Part shown: one piece after another, positions 53,095-64,000 of the stretch
How the letters are laid out: each line of letters opens with the position of its first letter
Numbering within the stretch: the first letter of the stretch is position 1
Assembly: GCA_947172415.1 (NCBI GenBank)
Contig: OX359198.1
Location: forward strand, 3,131,401-3,195,400
Origin: Chondrosia reniformis
Lineage: Eukaryota > Porifera > Demospongiae > Chondrillida > Chondrillidae
Direction: 5' to 3'
DNA length: 64,000 nt
Notes under the pieces: model-generated
What the model was told of the DNA's origin: nothing
Seen by the model: the letters and a program-made list of their open reading frames with translations, nothing else
Database searches by the model: none
Translations under genes and position numbers: made by a program

Positions 53095-53366
53095 CAAACG
53101 ATTAGAAACGATTAGCACACATGATTTCAGAAAAGAAGAAGCAACCATACGCAACTACAATCTACTGGATGAGATGTATGCTCAATTTGTCACTACTGCG
53201 ATCTGCCGTGACATACCTAAGGGGATCCAGACACTAATCCAAAAAGCTAAGTGTACCAGACATCATCGAGGTAACAAATTCTGGGACATAAACTTATCCA
53301 ACTATAAATCTATTATTTATATAGAGTCATATTATTGTATAATTATTATATTATAATAAAATGGTT
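53095..53366 (+). other. Unrecognised insertion with short open frame and poly(A) signal
   Basis: About 270 bp of non-satellite sequence near the right edge of satellite C. One frame stays open for roughly 86 codons, with ordinary-looking protein composition (for example NYNLLDEMYAQFVTTAICRD) before turning AT-rich. It ends in TAA with AATAAA at 53355-53360. No domain is recognised. It could be the 3' end of a retrotransposon ORF or of a retrocopied gene. There is no poly(A) tail and no intact start beyond the satellite-derived ATG at 53090. Confidence 0.4.
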
Positions 53367-55143
53367 AACTAGTTGTATGTAATAGTTGTGTGTACTAGTA
53401 GTAGTACTATATAGTTGTGTGTACTAGTTGTATGTCCTAGTTGTAGTACTAGTTGTAGTACTAGTTGTATGTACTAGTTGTATGTAGTAGTTGTGTAGCC
53501 AAACCTGAATTTAAGGGTCCCCGAAGTTTTACAATTTATTTCCGAGTAAAAATGGCCACCAATCTCCAAACTTTGGGCTATGAAGCCGTACAGAAGACTT
53601 TACCAATGGTAAAAATGGCCGCCGTACTCGATTAAAGGGTCCCAGAAGCTCTACGACCTGTCTGTAAATAAAAATGGCCGCCAATTGTAAAAGTTTGGTC
53701 TATGCAGCTCTAACAAAGACTCTTCCGAGGGTAAAAATAAATGACATACCCAATTTAAGGGTCCCTGGAGCTCTACGACCTATCTCCGAGTTAAAAATGG
53801 CCGTCGATTTCGAAAATATGGGCATGAAGCCATACCAAAGACCGTTCCTAGGATAAAAATGGCCGCCGAACACGATTTAAGGGTCCCAATGCTCTACTAC
53901 CTATCCATATATTAAAAATGGCTGCCAATTTCGAAAATATGGGGCATGAAGTCATATCGAAGACCGTTTCTAGGATAAAAATAGCCACCAAACGTGATTT
54001 AAGGGTCTCCGAAGCTCTGCCACCTATCTATGAGTGAAAAATGGCCACCGATTTTGAAAATATGGGCTATGAAGCCGTACCGAAGACCATTTCAAGGATA
54101 AAAATGGCCGCCAAACCAGATTAAAGGGTCCCTGAGACTCTACGACCTATCTCGGAGTTAAAAATAGCTGCTGAAATTGAAAGTATGGGCTATGAAGCTG
54201 TACCAGTCCGTTCCTAGGATAAAAATGGCCACCAAAATCGATTAAAGGGTCTCCGAAGCTTTACGAACTGTCCCCAAGTTAAAAATGGCCGCCGATTTCG
54301 AACATATGGGCTCTGAAGCCGTATTGAAGACCGTTCATAGGATAAAATGGCCGCTGAATCCGTTTAAAGGGTCCCTGAAGCTCTACTACCTATCTCCATG
54401 TTAAAAATGGCCACCAATTTCTAAAATATGGGCTATGAAGCCGTACCGAAGTCCATTTCTAGGATAAAAATGGCCCCTGAATACGAATAAAGAGTCCCCA
54501 AAGATCTAAGACCTATACGTGAATTAAAAATTGCCGCCTGTTTCGAAAATATGGGCTATGAAGCCGTACTGAAGATAGTTTCTAGGATAAAAATGGCCGC
54601 CGAATACAAATAAAAGGTCCCCGAAGATCTAAGACCTATCACCGAGTTAAAAATGGCCGCCTATTTCGAAAATATGGGCAATCAAGCCGTCCCGAAGACC
54701 GTTTCTAGGATAAAAATGGCCGCAGAATACAAATAAAAGGTCCCTGAAGATCTAAGACCTATCACTGAGTTAAAAATGGCGGCCTATTTCTAAAATATGG
54801 GCTATGAAGCCGTACCGAAGATAGTTTCTAGGATAAAAATGTCCGCCGAATACGAATAAAAGGTCCGCGAATCTCTACGACCTATCACCGAGTTAAAAAT
54901 GTCCGCTGATTTCGAAAATATTGGCTATAAAGCCGTACCGAAGACCGTTTCTAGGATAAAATGGCCGCCTTAACCGATTAAAGGGTCCCCGAAGCTCTAC
55001 GACCTATCCCCGAGTTAAATATGGCCGCCGATTTCGAAAATATGGGCTATGAAGCCGTACCGAAGACCGTTTCTTGGATAAAAATGGCCGCTGAATCCGA
55101 TTAAAGGGTCCCTGAAGCTCTACGACCTATCACCGAGATAAAA

Positions 55144-55227
55144 ATGGCCGCAGATTTCGAAAATATGGGCTATGAAGCCGTACCAAAGACTGTTTCTAGG
55201 ATAAAAATGGCCGCAGAATCTGAATAA
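55144..55227 (+). other. 27-codon micro-ORF in satellite B (representative)
   Basis: ATG at 55144 sits in AAAATGG (A at -3, G at +4, a strong start context). It opens a frame beginning MAADFENMGYEAVPK, re-enters MAAES near its end and stops at TAA 55225-55227. The same frame recurs in most of the roughly 94 B copies in the window. No evidence of expression is available from sequence. Confidence 0.3.
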
Positions 55228-55240
55228 AGGTCCCCGAAGC

Positions 55241-55385
55241 AGACCTGCCAAGGCTAGGCTTAGAGCATGCGTGAGACTTTCTCAAGAAATGAATGAGACC
55301 GCCCAAAATGCGTGAGATTTCAAAAAAATTCGCTCGCTACGCTCGCGTACATTTCCCTCAATGCCCTTACTGTTAACATTAGATC
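55241..55385. other. 145-bp insertion in satellite B
   Basis: Unrelated sequence interrupts a B unit between TCCCCGAAGC and TATCCCCGAG, replacing about 8 bp. It contains GCGTGAGA twice and the self-similar GC-rich stretch TTCGCTCGCTACGCTCGCG. No coding content. A small transposon fragment is possible but not identified. Confidence 0.5.
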
Positions 55386-58300
55386 TATCCCCGAGTTAAA
55401 AAAGAAGAACGATTTCGTAAATATTGGCTGTGAAGCCGTACCGAAGACCGTTTCTAGGATAAAAATTGCCGCTGAATCCGAATAAAGGGGCCCTGAAGCT
55501 CTACGACCTATCAATAAGATAAAAATGGTTGCCGATTTCGAAAATATGGGCTATGAAGTTGTAACGAAGACCGTTTCTAGGATAAAAATGGCCGTCTAAT
55601 CCGATTAAAGGGTCCCCGAAGCTCTACGACCTATCCCCGAGTTAAATATGGCCGCTGGTTTCGAAAATATGGGCTATGAAGCTGTAACGAAGACCATTTC
55701 TAGGATAAAAATGGCCGCCGAATCCAATTAAAGGGTCCCTGAAGCTGTACGACCTATCACCGAGATAAAAATGGCCGCTGATTTCGAAAATATGGGCTAT
55801 GAAGCCGTACCAAAGACCGTTTCTAGGATAAAAATGGCCGCTGAATCCGATTAAAGGGTACCCGAAATCCTACGCCCTATCACCGAGATAAAAATGGCCG
55901 CCGATTTCGAAAATATGGGCTATGAAGCCATACCGAAGTCCATTTTTAGGATAAAAATGGCCGCTGAATCCGCTTAAAGGGTCCCCAAAGCTCTACGACC
56001 TATCCCCGACTTAAAAATGGCCGCTGATTTCGAAAATATGGGCTATGAAGTTGTAACCAAGACCGTTTCTAGGACAAAAATGGCCGCCTAATCCGATTAA
56101 AGGGTCCCCGAAGCTGTACGACCTATCCCTGAGTTAAAAATGGCCGCCAATTTCAAAAATATGGGCTATGAAGCGGTACCAAAGACCGTTTCTAGGATAA
56201 AAATGGCCGCTCAATCTGATTAAAGTGTCCCCGAAGCTCTACGACCTATCAGCGAGATAAAAATGGCCGCCGATTTCGAAAATATGGGATATGTAGCCGT
56301 ACCGAAGTCCATTTCTAGGATAAAAATGGCCGCTGAATCCGATTAAAGGGTCCCCGAAGCTCCACGACCTATCCCCGACTTAAAAATGGCAGCTGATTTC
56401 GAAAATATGGGCTATGAAGCCGTGACGAAGACCATTTCTAGGATAAAAATGGCCAACGAATCCGATTATAGGGTCCCTGAAGCTCTATGACCTATCACCG
56501 AGATAAAATGGCCGCCCATCTCGAAAATATGGGCTATGAAGCGTACCGAAGACCGTTTCTAGTATAAAATTGGCCGCTGAATCCGATTAAAAGGTCCCAG
56601 AAGGTTTACGACCTATCGCTGAAATAAAAATGGCCGCCGATTTCGAAAATATGGGCTATGAAGCTGTACCGAAGTCCATTTCTAGGATAAAAATGGCCAC
56701 TGAACCGGATTAAAGGGTCCCCTAAGCTCTACGACCTGTCACCGAGATAAAATAGCCGCCCATTTCGAAAATATGGGCTATGAAGCGTACCGAAGACCGT
56801 TTCTAGGATAACAATGGCAGCTAAATCCGATTAAAGGGTACCCGAAGCTCTACGATCTATCCCAGAGTTAAAAATGGCCGCCGATTTCGAAAATATGGGC
56901 TATGAAGCCGTACCGAAGACCGTTTCTAGGATGAAAATGGCCGCAGAATCTGAATAAAAGGTCCCCGAAGCTCTACGACCTATCAACAAGATAAAAATGG
57001 CCGCTGATTTCGAAAATATGGGCTATGACGCCCTAACGAAGACCATTTCTAGGACAAAAATGGCCGCCGAATCCGATTAAAGGGTCCCCGAAGCTCTACG
57101 ACCTATCCCCGAGTTATATATGGCCGCCGATTTCGAAAATATGTGCTATGAAGCCGTAATCAAGACCGTTTCTAGGATAAAAATGGCCGCCATATCCGAT
57201 TAAAGGGTCCCCTAAGCTCTACGACCTATCCCCGACTTAAAAATGGCCGATGATTTCGAAAATATGGACTATGAAGTTGTAGCGAAGACCGTTTATAGGA
57301 GAAAAATGGCCGCCGAATCCGAATTAAGGGTCCCCGAAGCTCTGCGATCTATCCCCGAGTTAAAAATGGCCGCCGAATTTGAAAATATGGGCTATGAAGC
57401 CGTACCGAAGACCGTTTCTAGGATGAAAATGACCGCAGAATCCGAATAAAGGGTCCCCGAAGCTCTACGACCAATCAACAAGATAAAATGGCCGCCGAAG
57501 TCGAAAATATGGGCTATGAAGTGTTAACGAAAACCATTTCTAGGATAAAAATGGCCGCCAAATCCGATTAAAGGGGCCCTAAAGGTGTACGACCTATCGC
57601 CGAAATAAAAATGGCCGCCGATTTCGAAAATATGGGCTATGAAGCTGTACCGAAGTCCATTTCTAGGATAAAAATGGCCACTGAACCGGATTAAAGGGTC
57701 CCCTAGGCTCTACGACCTGTCACCGAGATAAAATAGCCGCCCATTTCGAAAATATGGGCTATGAAGTTTCAACGAAAACTATTTCTAGGATAAAAATGGC
57801 CGCCAAATCCGATTAAAGGGGCCCTGAAGCTCTACGACCTATGACAAAAATAAAAATGGCCGTCGATTTCGAAAATATGGGCTATGAAGTCGTACCGAAG
57901 ACCGTTTCTAGGATGAAAATGGCCGCCGAATCCGATTAAAGGGTCCCCCAAGTTCTATGACCTATCAGCGAGATAAAAATGGCCGCCGATTTCGAAAATA
58001 TGGGCTATGAAGCGTACCGAAGACCGTTTCTAGGATAAAAATGGTCGCTGAATCCGATTAAAAGGTCCCAAAAGGTTTACGACCTATCGCCGAAATAAAA
58101 ATGGCCGCCGATTTCGAAAATATGGGCTATGAAGCTGTACTGAAGTCCATTTCTAGGATAAAAATGGCCACTGAACCGGATTAAAGGGTCCCCTAAGCTC
58201 TACGACCTGTCAACGAGATAAAATAGCCGCCCATTTCGAAAATATGGGCTATGAAGCGTACCGAAGACCGTTTCTAGGATAACAATGGCAGCTAAATCCG

Positions 58301-61300
58301 ATTAAAGGGTACCAGAAGCTCTACGAACTATCCCAGAGTTAAAAATGGCCGCCGATTTCGAAAATATGGGCTATGAAGCCGTACTGAAGACCGTTTCTAG
58401 GATGAAAATGGCCGCAGAATCCGAATAAAGGGTCCCCGAAGCTCTACGACCAATCAACAAGATAAAAATGTCCGCCGAAGTCGAAAATATGGGCTATGAA
58501 GTGTTAACGAAAACCATTTCTAGGATAAAAATGGCCGCCAAGTCCGATTAAAGGGGCCCTAAAGCTCTACGATCTATCACGGAGCTAAAAATGGCTGCCG
58601 ATTTCCAAAATATGGGCTATGAAGCCGTAACGAAGACCGTTTCTAGGATAAAAATGGCCGCCTAATCCGATTAAAGGGTCCCCGAAGCTCTACGAACTAT
58701 CCCCGAGCTTAAAATGGCCGCCGATTTCCAAAATATGGGCTATGAAGCCGTAACGAAGACCGTTTCTAGGATAAAAATGGCCGCTGAATCCGATTAAAGG
58801 GTCCCCGAAGCTCTACGACCTATCACCGAGATAAAAATGGCCGTCGAGTACGAAAATGTGGGCTAGGAAGCCGTAACGAAGACCGTTTCTAGGATTAAAA
58901 GGCTGCTGAATCCGATTAAAGGGTCCCCGAAGCTCTACGACCTATCACCGAGATAAAAATAGCCGTCGATTTCGAAAATATGGGATATGAAGCCGTAACG
59001 AAGACCGTTTCTAGGATTAAAATGGCCGCTGAATCCGATTAAAGGGTCCCCGAAGCTCTACGACCTATCACCGAGATAAAAATAGCCGTCGATTTCGAAA
59101 ATGTGGGCTATGAAGCCGTAACGAAGACCATTTCTAGGATAAAAATGGCCGCCTAAAATGATTAAAGGGTCCCCGAAGCTCTACAAACTATTCCCGAGCT
59201 AAAAATGGCCGCCGATTTCGAAAATATGGGCTATGAAGCCGTAACGAAGACCGTTTCTAGGATAAAAATGGCCGCTGAATCCGATTAAAGGGTCCCCGAA
59301 GCTCTACGATCTATCACGGAGCTAAAAATGGCTGCCGATTTCCAAAATATGGGCTATGAAGCCGTAACGAAGACCGTTTCTAGGATAAAAATGGCCGCCT
59401 AAACCGATTAAAGGGTCCCCAAAGCTCTACGAACTATCCCCGAGCTTAAAATGGCCGCCGATTTCCAAAATATGGGCTATGAAGCCGTAACGAAGACCGT
59501 TTCTAGGATAAAAATGGCCGCTGAATCCGATTAAAGGGTCCCCGAAGCTCTACGACCTATCACCGAGATAAAAATGGCCGTCGATTTCGAAAATGTGGGC
59601 TAGGAAGCCGTAACGAAGACCGTTTCTAGGATTAAAAGGCCGCTGAATCCGATTAAAGGGTCCCCGAAGCTCTACGACCTATCACCGAGATAAAAATAGC
59701 CGTCGATTTCGAAAATGTGGGATATGAAGCCGTAACGAAGACCGTTTCTAGGATAAAAATGGCCGCTGAATCCGATTAAAGGGTCCCCGAAGCTCTACGA
59801 TCTATCACGGAGCTAAAAATGGCTGCCGATTTCCAAAATATGGGCTATGAAGCCGTAACGAAGACCGTTTCTAGGATAAAAATGGCCGCCTAATCCGATT
59901 AAAGGGTCCCCGAAGCTCTACGAACTATCCCCGAGCTAAAAATGGCCGCCGATTTCGAAAATATGGACTATGAAGCCGTAACGAAGACCGTTTCTAGGAT
60001 AAAAATGGCCGCTGAATCCGATTAAAGGGTCCCCGAAACTCTACGATCTATCACGGAGCTAAAAATGGCTGCCGATTTCCAAAATATGGACTATGAAGCC
60101 GTAACGAAGACCGTTTCTAGGATGAAAATGGCCGCAGAATCCGAATAAAGGGTCTCCGAAGCTCTACGACCAATCAACAAGATAAAAATGGCCGCCGATT
60201 TCGAAAATATGGACTATGAAGCCGTAACAAAGACCGTTTCTAGGATAAAAATTGCCGCTGAATCCGATTTAAGGGTCCCCGAAGCTCTACGATCTATCAC
60301 GGAGCTAAAAATGGCTGCCGATTTCCAAAATATGGGCTATGAAGCCGTAACGAAGACCGTTTCTAGGATAAAAATGGCCGCCTAATCCGATTAAAGGGTC
60401 CCCGAAGCTCTACGACCTATCACCAAGATAAAAATGGCCGGCGATTTCGAAAATGTGGGCTAGGAAGCCGTAACGAAGACCGTTTCTAGGATAAAAATGG
60501 CCGCTGAATCCGATTAAAGGGTCCCCGAAGCTCTACGAACTATCCCCGAGCTTAAAATGGCCGCCGATTTCCAAAATATGGGCTATGAAGCCGTAACGAA
60601 GACTGTTTCTCGGATAAAAATGGCCACTGAATCCGATTAAAGGGTCCCCGAAGCTCTACGATCTATCACGGAGCTAAAAATGGCTGCCGATTTCCAAAAT
60701 ATGGGCTATGAAGCCGTAACGAAGACCGTTTCTAGGATAAAAATGGCCGCCTAATCCGATTAAAGGGTCCCCGAAGCTCTACGAACTATCCCCGAGCTTA
60801 AAATGGCCGCCGATTTCCAAAATATGGGCTATGAAGCCGTAACGAAGACCGTTTCTAGGATAAAAATGGCCGCTGAATCCGATTAAAGGGTCCCCGAAGC
60901 TCTACGACCTATCACTGAGATAAAAATGGCCGTCGATTTAGAAAATGTGGGCTAGGAAGCCGTAACGAAGACCGTTTCTAGGATTAAAATGGCCGCCTAA
61001 ACTGATTAAAGGGTCCCCGAAGCTCTACGAACTATTCCCGTGCTAAAAAAAGCCGCCGATTTCGAAAATATGGACTATGAAGCCGTAACGAAGACCGTTT
61101 CTAGGATAAAAATGGCCGCTGAATCCGATTAAAGGGTCCCCGAAGCTCTACGATCTATGACGGAGCTAAAAATGGCTGCCGATTTCCAAGATATGGGCTA
61201 TGAAGGCGTAACGAAGACCGTTTCTAGGATAAAAATGGCCGCCTAATCCGATTAAAGGGTCCCCGAAGCTCTACGAACTATCCCCGAGCTTAAAATGGCC

Positions 61301-62050
61301 GCCGATTTCCAAAATATGGGCTATGATGCCGTACGAAGACCGTTTCTATGATAAAAATGCCCGCTGAATCCGATAAAAGGGTCCCCGAAGCTCTACGACC
61401 TATCACCGAGATAAAAATATCCGTCGATTTCGAAAATGTGGGCTAGGAAGCCGTAACGAAGACCGTTTCTAGGATTAAAATGGCCGCTGAATCCGATTAA
61501 AGGGTCCCCGAAGCTCTACGACCTATCACCGAGATAAAAATAGCCGTCGATTTCGAAAATGTGGGCTATGAAGCCGTAACGAAGACCGTTTCTAGGATAA
61601 AAATGGCCGCCTAAACTGATTAAAGGGTCCCCGAAGCTCTACGATCTATCACGGAGCTAAAAATGGCTGCCGATTTCCAAAATATTGGCTTTGAAGCCGT
61701 AACCAAGACCGTTTCTAGGATAAAAATGGCCGCCTAATCCGATTAAAGGGTCTCCGAAGCTCTACGAACTATCCCCGAGCTTAAAATGGCCGCCAATTTG
61801 CAAAATATGGGCTATGAAGCCGCAACGAAGACCGTTTCTAGGATAAAAATGGCCGCTGAATCCGATTAAAGGGTCCCCGAAGCTCTACGACCTATCACGG
61901 AGCTAAAAATGTCTTCCGATTTCCAAAATATGGGCTATGAAGCCGTAACGAGGACTGTTTCTAGGATAAAAATGGCCGCCTAAACCGATTAAAGGGTCCC
62001 CGAAGCTCTACGAACTATCCCGGACATAAAAAAATTCCACAGATTTCGAA

Positions 62051-64000
62051 AAATGGCCGTTTTTGCCCTCATAGACCGATGAGGCCATTAAGACCTTCAG
62101 CCAAAAATGGGCGTTGAGGGCCAAAACGGCCTTTTTGGAGATGAGGCCCTTAACGGCCTTACTGGCTAGTGGGAGTCAAAAAGGCATTTTTCTGAAAACG
62201 CCGATATTGACCTCACAGGCCAGTAAGACGTTAAGGTCTTCATTTCCACAAAGGCTGTTTTCGACCCCATCGACCCTTTTGGCGATGAGGGTCTTAACGG
62301 CCTAACTGGCCTGTAATGGCAAAAACGGCGGTTTTTGAAAAATGCCATTTTGTCTGTCGCCGGCCAGTGAGGCCGTTAAGGGCTTTATTTCCAAAATGGC
62401 AGTTTTGGACCCCATCGGCCCTTTTGACGATAAGGGTCTTAACGGCCTGACTGGCCTCTTAGGGCAAAAACGGCGTTTTTTGAAAAAGCCATTTTGACTC
62501 CCGCCGCCCAGTAAGGCTGTTTAGGGCTTTATTTCCAAAAAGTACGTTTTCGACCCAATCGACCCTTTTGGCCATGAGGGTTTAACGGCCTTTCTGGCCT
62601 GTGAGGGCAAAATCGGCGTTTTTTGTAAAAAGCCATTTTGACTCCCGCCGGCCAGTAAGGCCGTTAATGGCTTCATTTCAAAAATGGCCTTTTTGGACCC
62701 CATCGGCACTTTTGGCGATAATGCTCTTAACGGCCTGACTGGCCTGTGGGAGCAAAAACGGCGTTTGTTGAAAAATGCCATTTTGACTCCCGCCGGCTAG
62801 TAAGGCCGTTAAGGGCTTCATTTCCACAAAGGCTGTTTTCGACCCCATCGGCCCTTTTGGCGATGAAGGTCTTAACGGCCCTACTGGCCTCTTAGGGCAA
62901 AAACGGCGTTTTTTGAAAAATGCCATTTTGTCTCTCGCCGGCCAGTAAGGCCGTTAAGGGCTTCATTTCCAAAATGGCCTTTTTGGACCCCATCGGCCCT
63001 TTTGACGATGAGGGCCTTAACGGCCTGACTGGCCTCTAAGGGCAAAAACGGCGTTTTTTGAAAAAGCCATTTTGACTCCCGCCGGCCAGTAAAGCTGTTT
63101 AGGGCTTTATTTCCAAAAAGTCCGTTTTCGAACCAATCGACCCTTTTGGCCATGAGGGTCTTAACGGCCTTTCTGGCCTGTGAGGGCAAGATCGGCGTTT
63201 TTTGGAAATGGCCATTTTGACTCCCGCCGGCCAGTAAGGTCGTTAAGGGCTTCATTTCAAGAATGGCGTTTTGGACCCCATCGGCACTTTTGGCGATAAT
63301 GCTCTTAACGGCCTGACTGGCCTGTGGGAGCAAAAACGGCGTTTGTTGAAAAATGCCATTTTGACTCCCGCCTGCTAGTAAGGCCGTTAAGGGCTTCATT
63401 TCAAGAATGGCCGTTTTCGACCCCATCGGCACTTTTGGCGATAATGCTCTTAACGGCCTGACTGGCCTGTGGGAGCAAAAACGGCGTTTGTTGAAAAATG
63501 CCATTTTGACTCCCGCCGGCTAGTGAGGCCGTTAAGGGCATCATTTCCAAAATGGCCGTTTTGGACCCCATCGGCCCTATTGACGATGAGGGTCTTAACG
63601 GCCTTTCTGGCCTATGAGGGCAAAAACTGAGTTTTTTGAAAATGCCATTTTGACTCCCGCCGGCCAGTAAGGCCGTTAAGGGCTTCATTTCAAAAATGGC
63701 CGTTTTGGACCCCATCGGCACTTTTGGCGATAATGCTCTTAACGGCCTGACTGGCCTGTGGGAGCAAAAACGCCGTTTGTTGAAAAATGTCATTTTGACA
63801 CCCGCCGGCTAGTAAGGCCGTTAAGGGCTTCATTTCCAAAATGGCCGCTTTAGACCCCATCGGCCCTTTTGGCGATAAGGCTCTTAACGGCATGACTGGC
63901 CTATGGGAGCAAAAACGGCGTTTGTTGAAAAATGCCATTTTGACTCCAGCCGGCCAGTGAGGCCGTTAAGGGCTTCATTTCAAAAATGGCCGTTTTGGAC
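62051..64000 (+). repeat. Satellite D, 144-145-bp tandem array
   Basis: About 13 copies to the window edge. GACTCCCGCC recurs near 62641, 62786, 63075, 63220, 63364, 63509 and 63653 at alternating 144 and 145 bp. The unit holds AAAATGGCCGTTTTGGACCC, GGCGATAAGGCTCTTAACGG and AAAACGGCGTTTTTTG. The first unit is divergent. The junction with B falls within a shared word (GATTTCGAAAA of B, CATTTCAAAAATGGCCG of D). Long open frames occur on the minus strand, up to 207 codons at 62881-63504. They simply run through the repeat and overlap each other in different frames, so they are not called as genes. Confidence 0.95.
63662..63756. repeat. 19-bp inverted repeat within satellite D unit (representative)
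   Basis: GGCCAGTAAGGCCGTTAAG (63662-63680) and CTTAACGGCCTGACTGGCC (63738-63756) are inverted copies with one mismatch, separated by 57 bp. The same pair recurs in nearly every D monomer, with small changes. Confidence 0.85.

Larger units (their letters stand above)
13389..53493 (+). repeat. Satellite C, ~13-bp minisatellite mega-array
   Basis: About 40 kb built from degenerate copies of TTGTATGTACTAG, with common spacer variants such as TAACTAGTTG and CAATCTGTATTTACTAG. The unit contains the palindromes ACTAGT and GTAC and a TAG in each copy, so open frames stay short. Higher-order structure is strong between about 13.5 and 38 kb (units near 6.4 kb, an 1841-bp duplication) and weaker from 39.7 to 49 kb. 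From 46.8 to 48.7 kb and 51.1 to 52.8 kb, local duplications return. Stretches without another entry here (for example 22396-24030, 39703-40716, 41827-44333, 44541-49085) hold only this minisatellite. All inserted elements listed below interrupt it. Confidence 0.97.
53494..62050 (+). repeat. Satellite B, right arm (123-bp unit)
   Basis: About 69 copies of the 123-bp unit in the same orientation as the left arm. GGGTCCCC recurs at 58921, 59044, 59167 and 59290, exactly 123 bp apart. The first few copies (53494-53760) are highly divergent. Those between about 58500 and 61950 are very similar and fall into types (GAGCTTAAAATGG, GAGCTAAAAATGGCTGCC, AAAATAGCCGTCG, AATGTGGGCTAGG) that alternate in higher-order patterns. 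Most copies carry TAA in the word GATTAAAGGG. Where this reads TTA or GAA TTA the 41-codon frame stays open across copies, for example 57243-57449 and 60188-60385. I do not regard these as genes. Confidence 0.96.

Noticed and set aside
13389-53493. CRISPR array in the short repeats of satellite C
   Set aside because: Units are degenerate and contiguous with no regular unique spacers or cas genes. The surrounding elements are eukaryotic.
53550-62000. CENP-B box in satellite B (TTCGAAAATATGGGC)
   Set aside because: It matches only 6 of the 9 essential positions of TTCGNNNNANNCGGG, so binding cannot be claimed even though a CENP-B-related transposase lies nearby.
62881-63504. 207-codon minus-strand frame in satellite D as a protein-coding gene
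   Set aside because: The translation is a tandem repeat that shifts frame each unit, and it overlaps similar frames. It is more simply read as non-coding satellite.
1-64000. Telomeric repeats, rRNA genes or intact host genes
   Set aside because: None were seen. No TTAGGG-type runs, rRNA cores or multi-exon coding patterns could be recognised on either strand.

Overview
The window is almost entirely tandem repeat DNA from an animal genome, with a handful of dead transposable elements embedded in it. No intact protein-coding gene is visible. The elements are a Tigger/pogo DNA transposon, an R2-like LINE that carried a restriction-like endonuclease, an N-terminal LINE fragment of a kind I associate with corals and sponges, an apurinic-endonuclease LINE fragment, and a Penelope-like or retrozyme-like fragment with a hammerhead ribozyme. 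This mix suggests a marine invertebrate such as a cnidarian or sponge. The phylum is an inference; the sequence itself shows only a metazoan-type repeat landscape.

Layout: satellite A (252-bp unit, AT-rich) fills 1-10272 and is interrupted once by a 549-bp Tigger-type element (5127-5675). Satellite B (123-bp unit, rich in AAAATGGCCGCC) fills 10273-13388. Satellite C (about 13-bp unit, TTGTATGTACTAG) runs from 13389 to 53493. Satellite B resumes at 53494-62050. Satellite D (144-145-bp unit with a 19-bp inverted repeat) fills 62051-64000 and leaves the window. The two B arms are in the same orientation and their broken ends complement each other within one monomer, so the 40-kb C array appears to sit inside a B array.

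Inside C, higher-order units of about 6.4 kb and a nearly perfect 1841-bp tandem duplication carry passengers along with them: a LINE endonuclease fragment (20453 and 29112), a 127-bp hairpin block (13844, 24304, 30742) and part of a 1275-bp terminal-inverted-repeat element (21121-22395, partly copied at 32837-33480). Single-copy insertions in C are the hammerhead element (33955-34528), the R2-like 3' half (38450-39702), the LINE 5' fragment (40717-41826), a small hairpin-rich insertion (44334-44540), the Tigger transposon (49086-51059) and an unrecognised fragment (53095-53366).

The strongest discovery is a structurally complete type I hammerhead ribozyme on the minus strand at 34092-34159, in a 359-bp unit that is repeated in part and then ends in an inverted piece. 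Other points worth checking are the Pol III-like architecture of satellite A, the repeated start-codon/YY1-like motif and 41-codon period of satellite B, the cruciform-forming unit of satellite D, and the Tigger transposase whose three in-frame stops all fit C-to-T changes.
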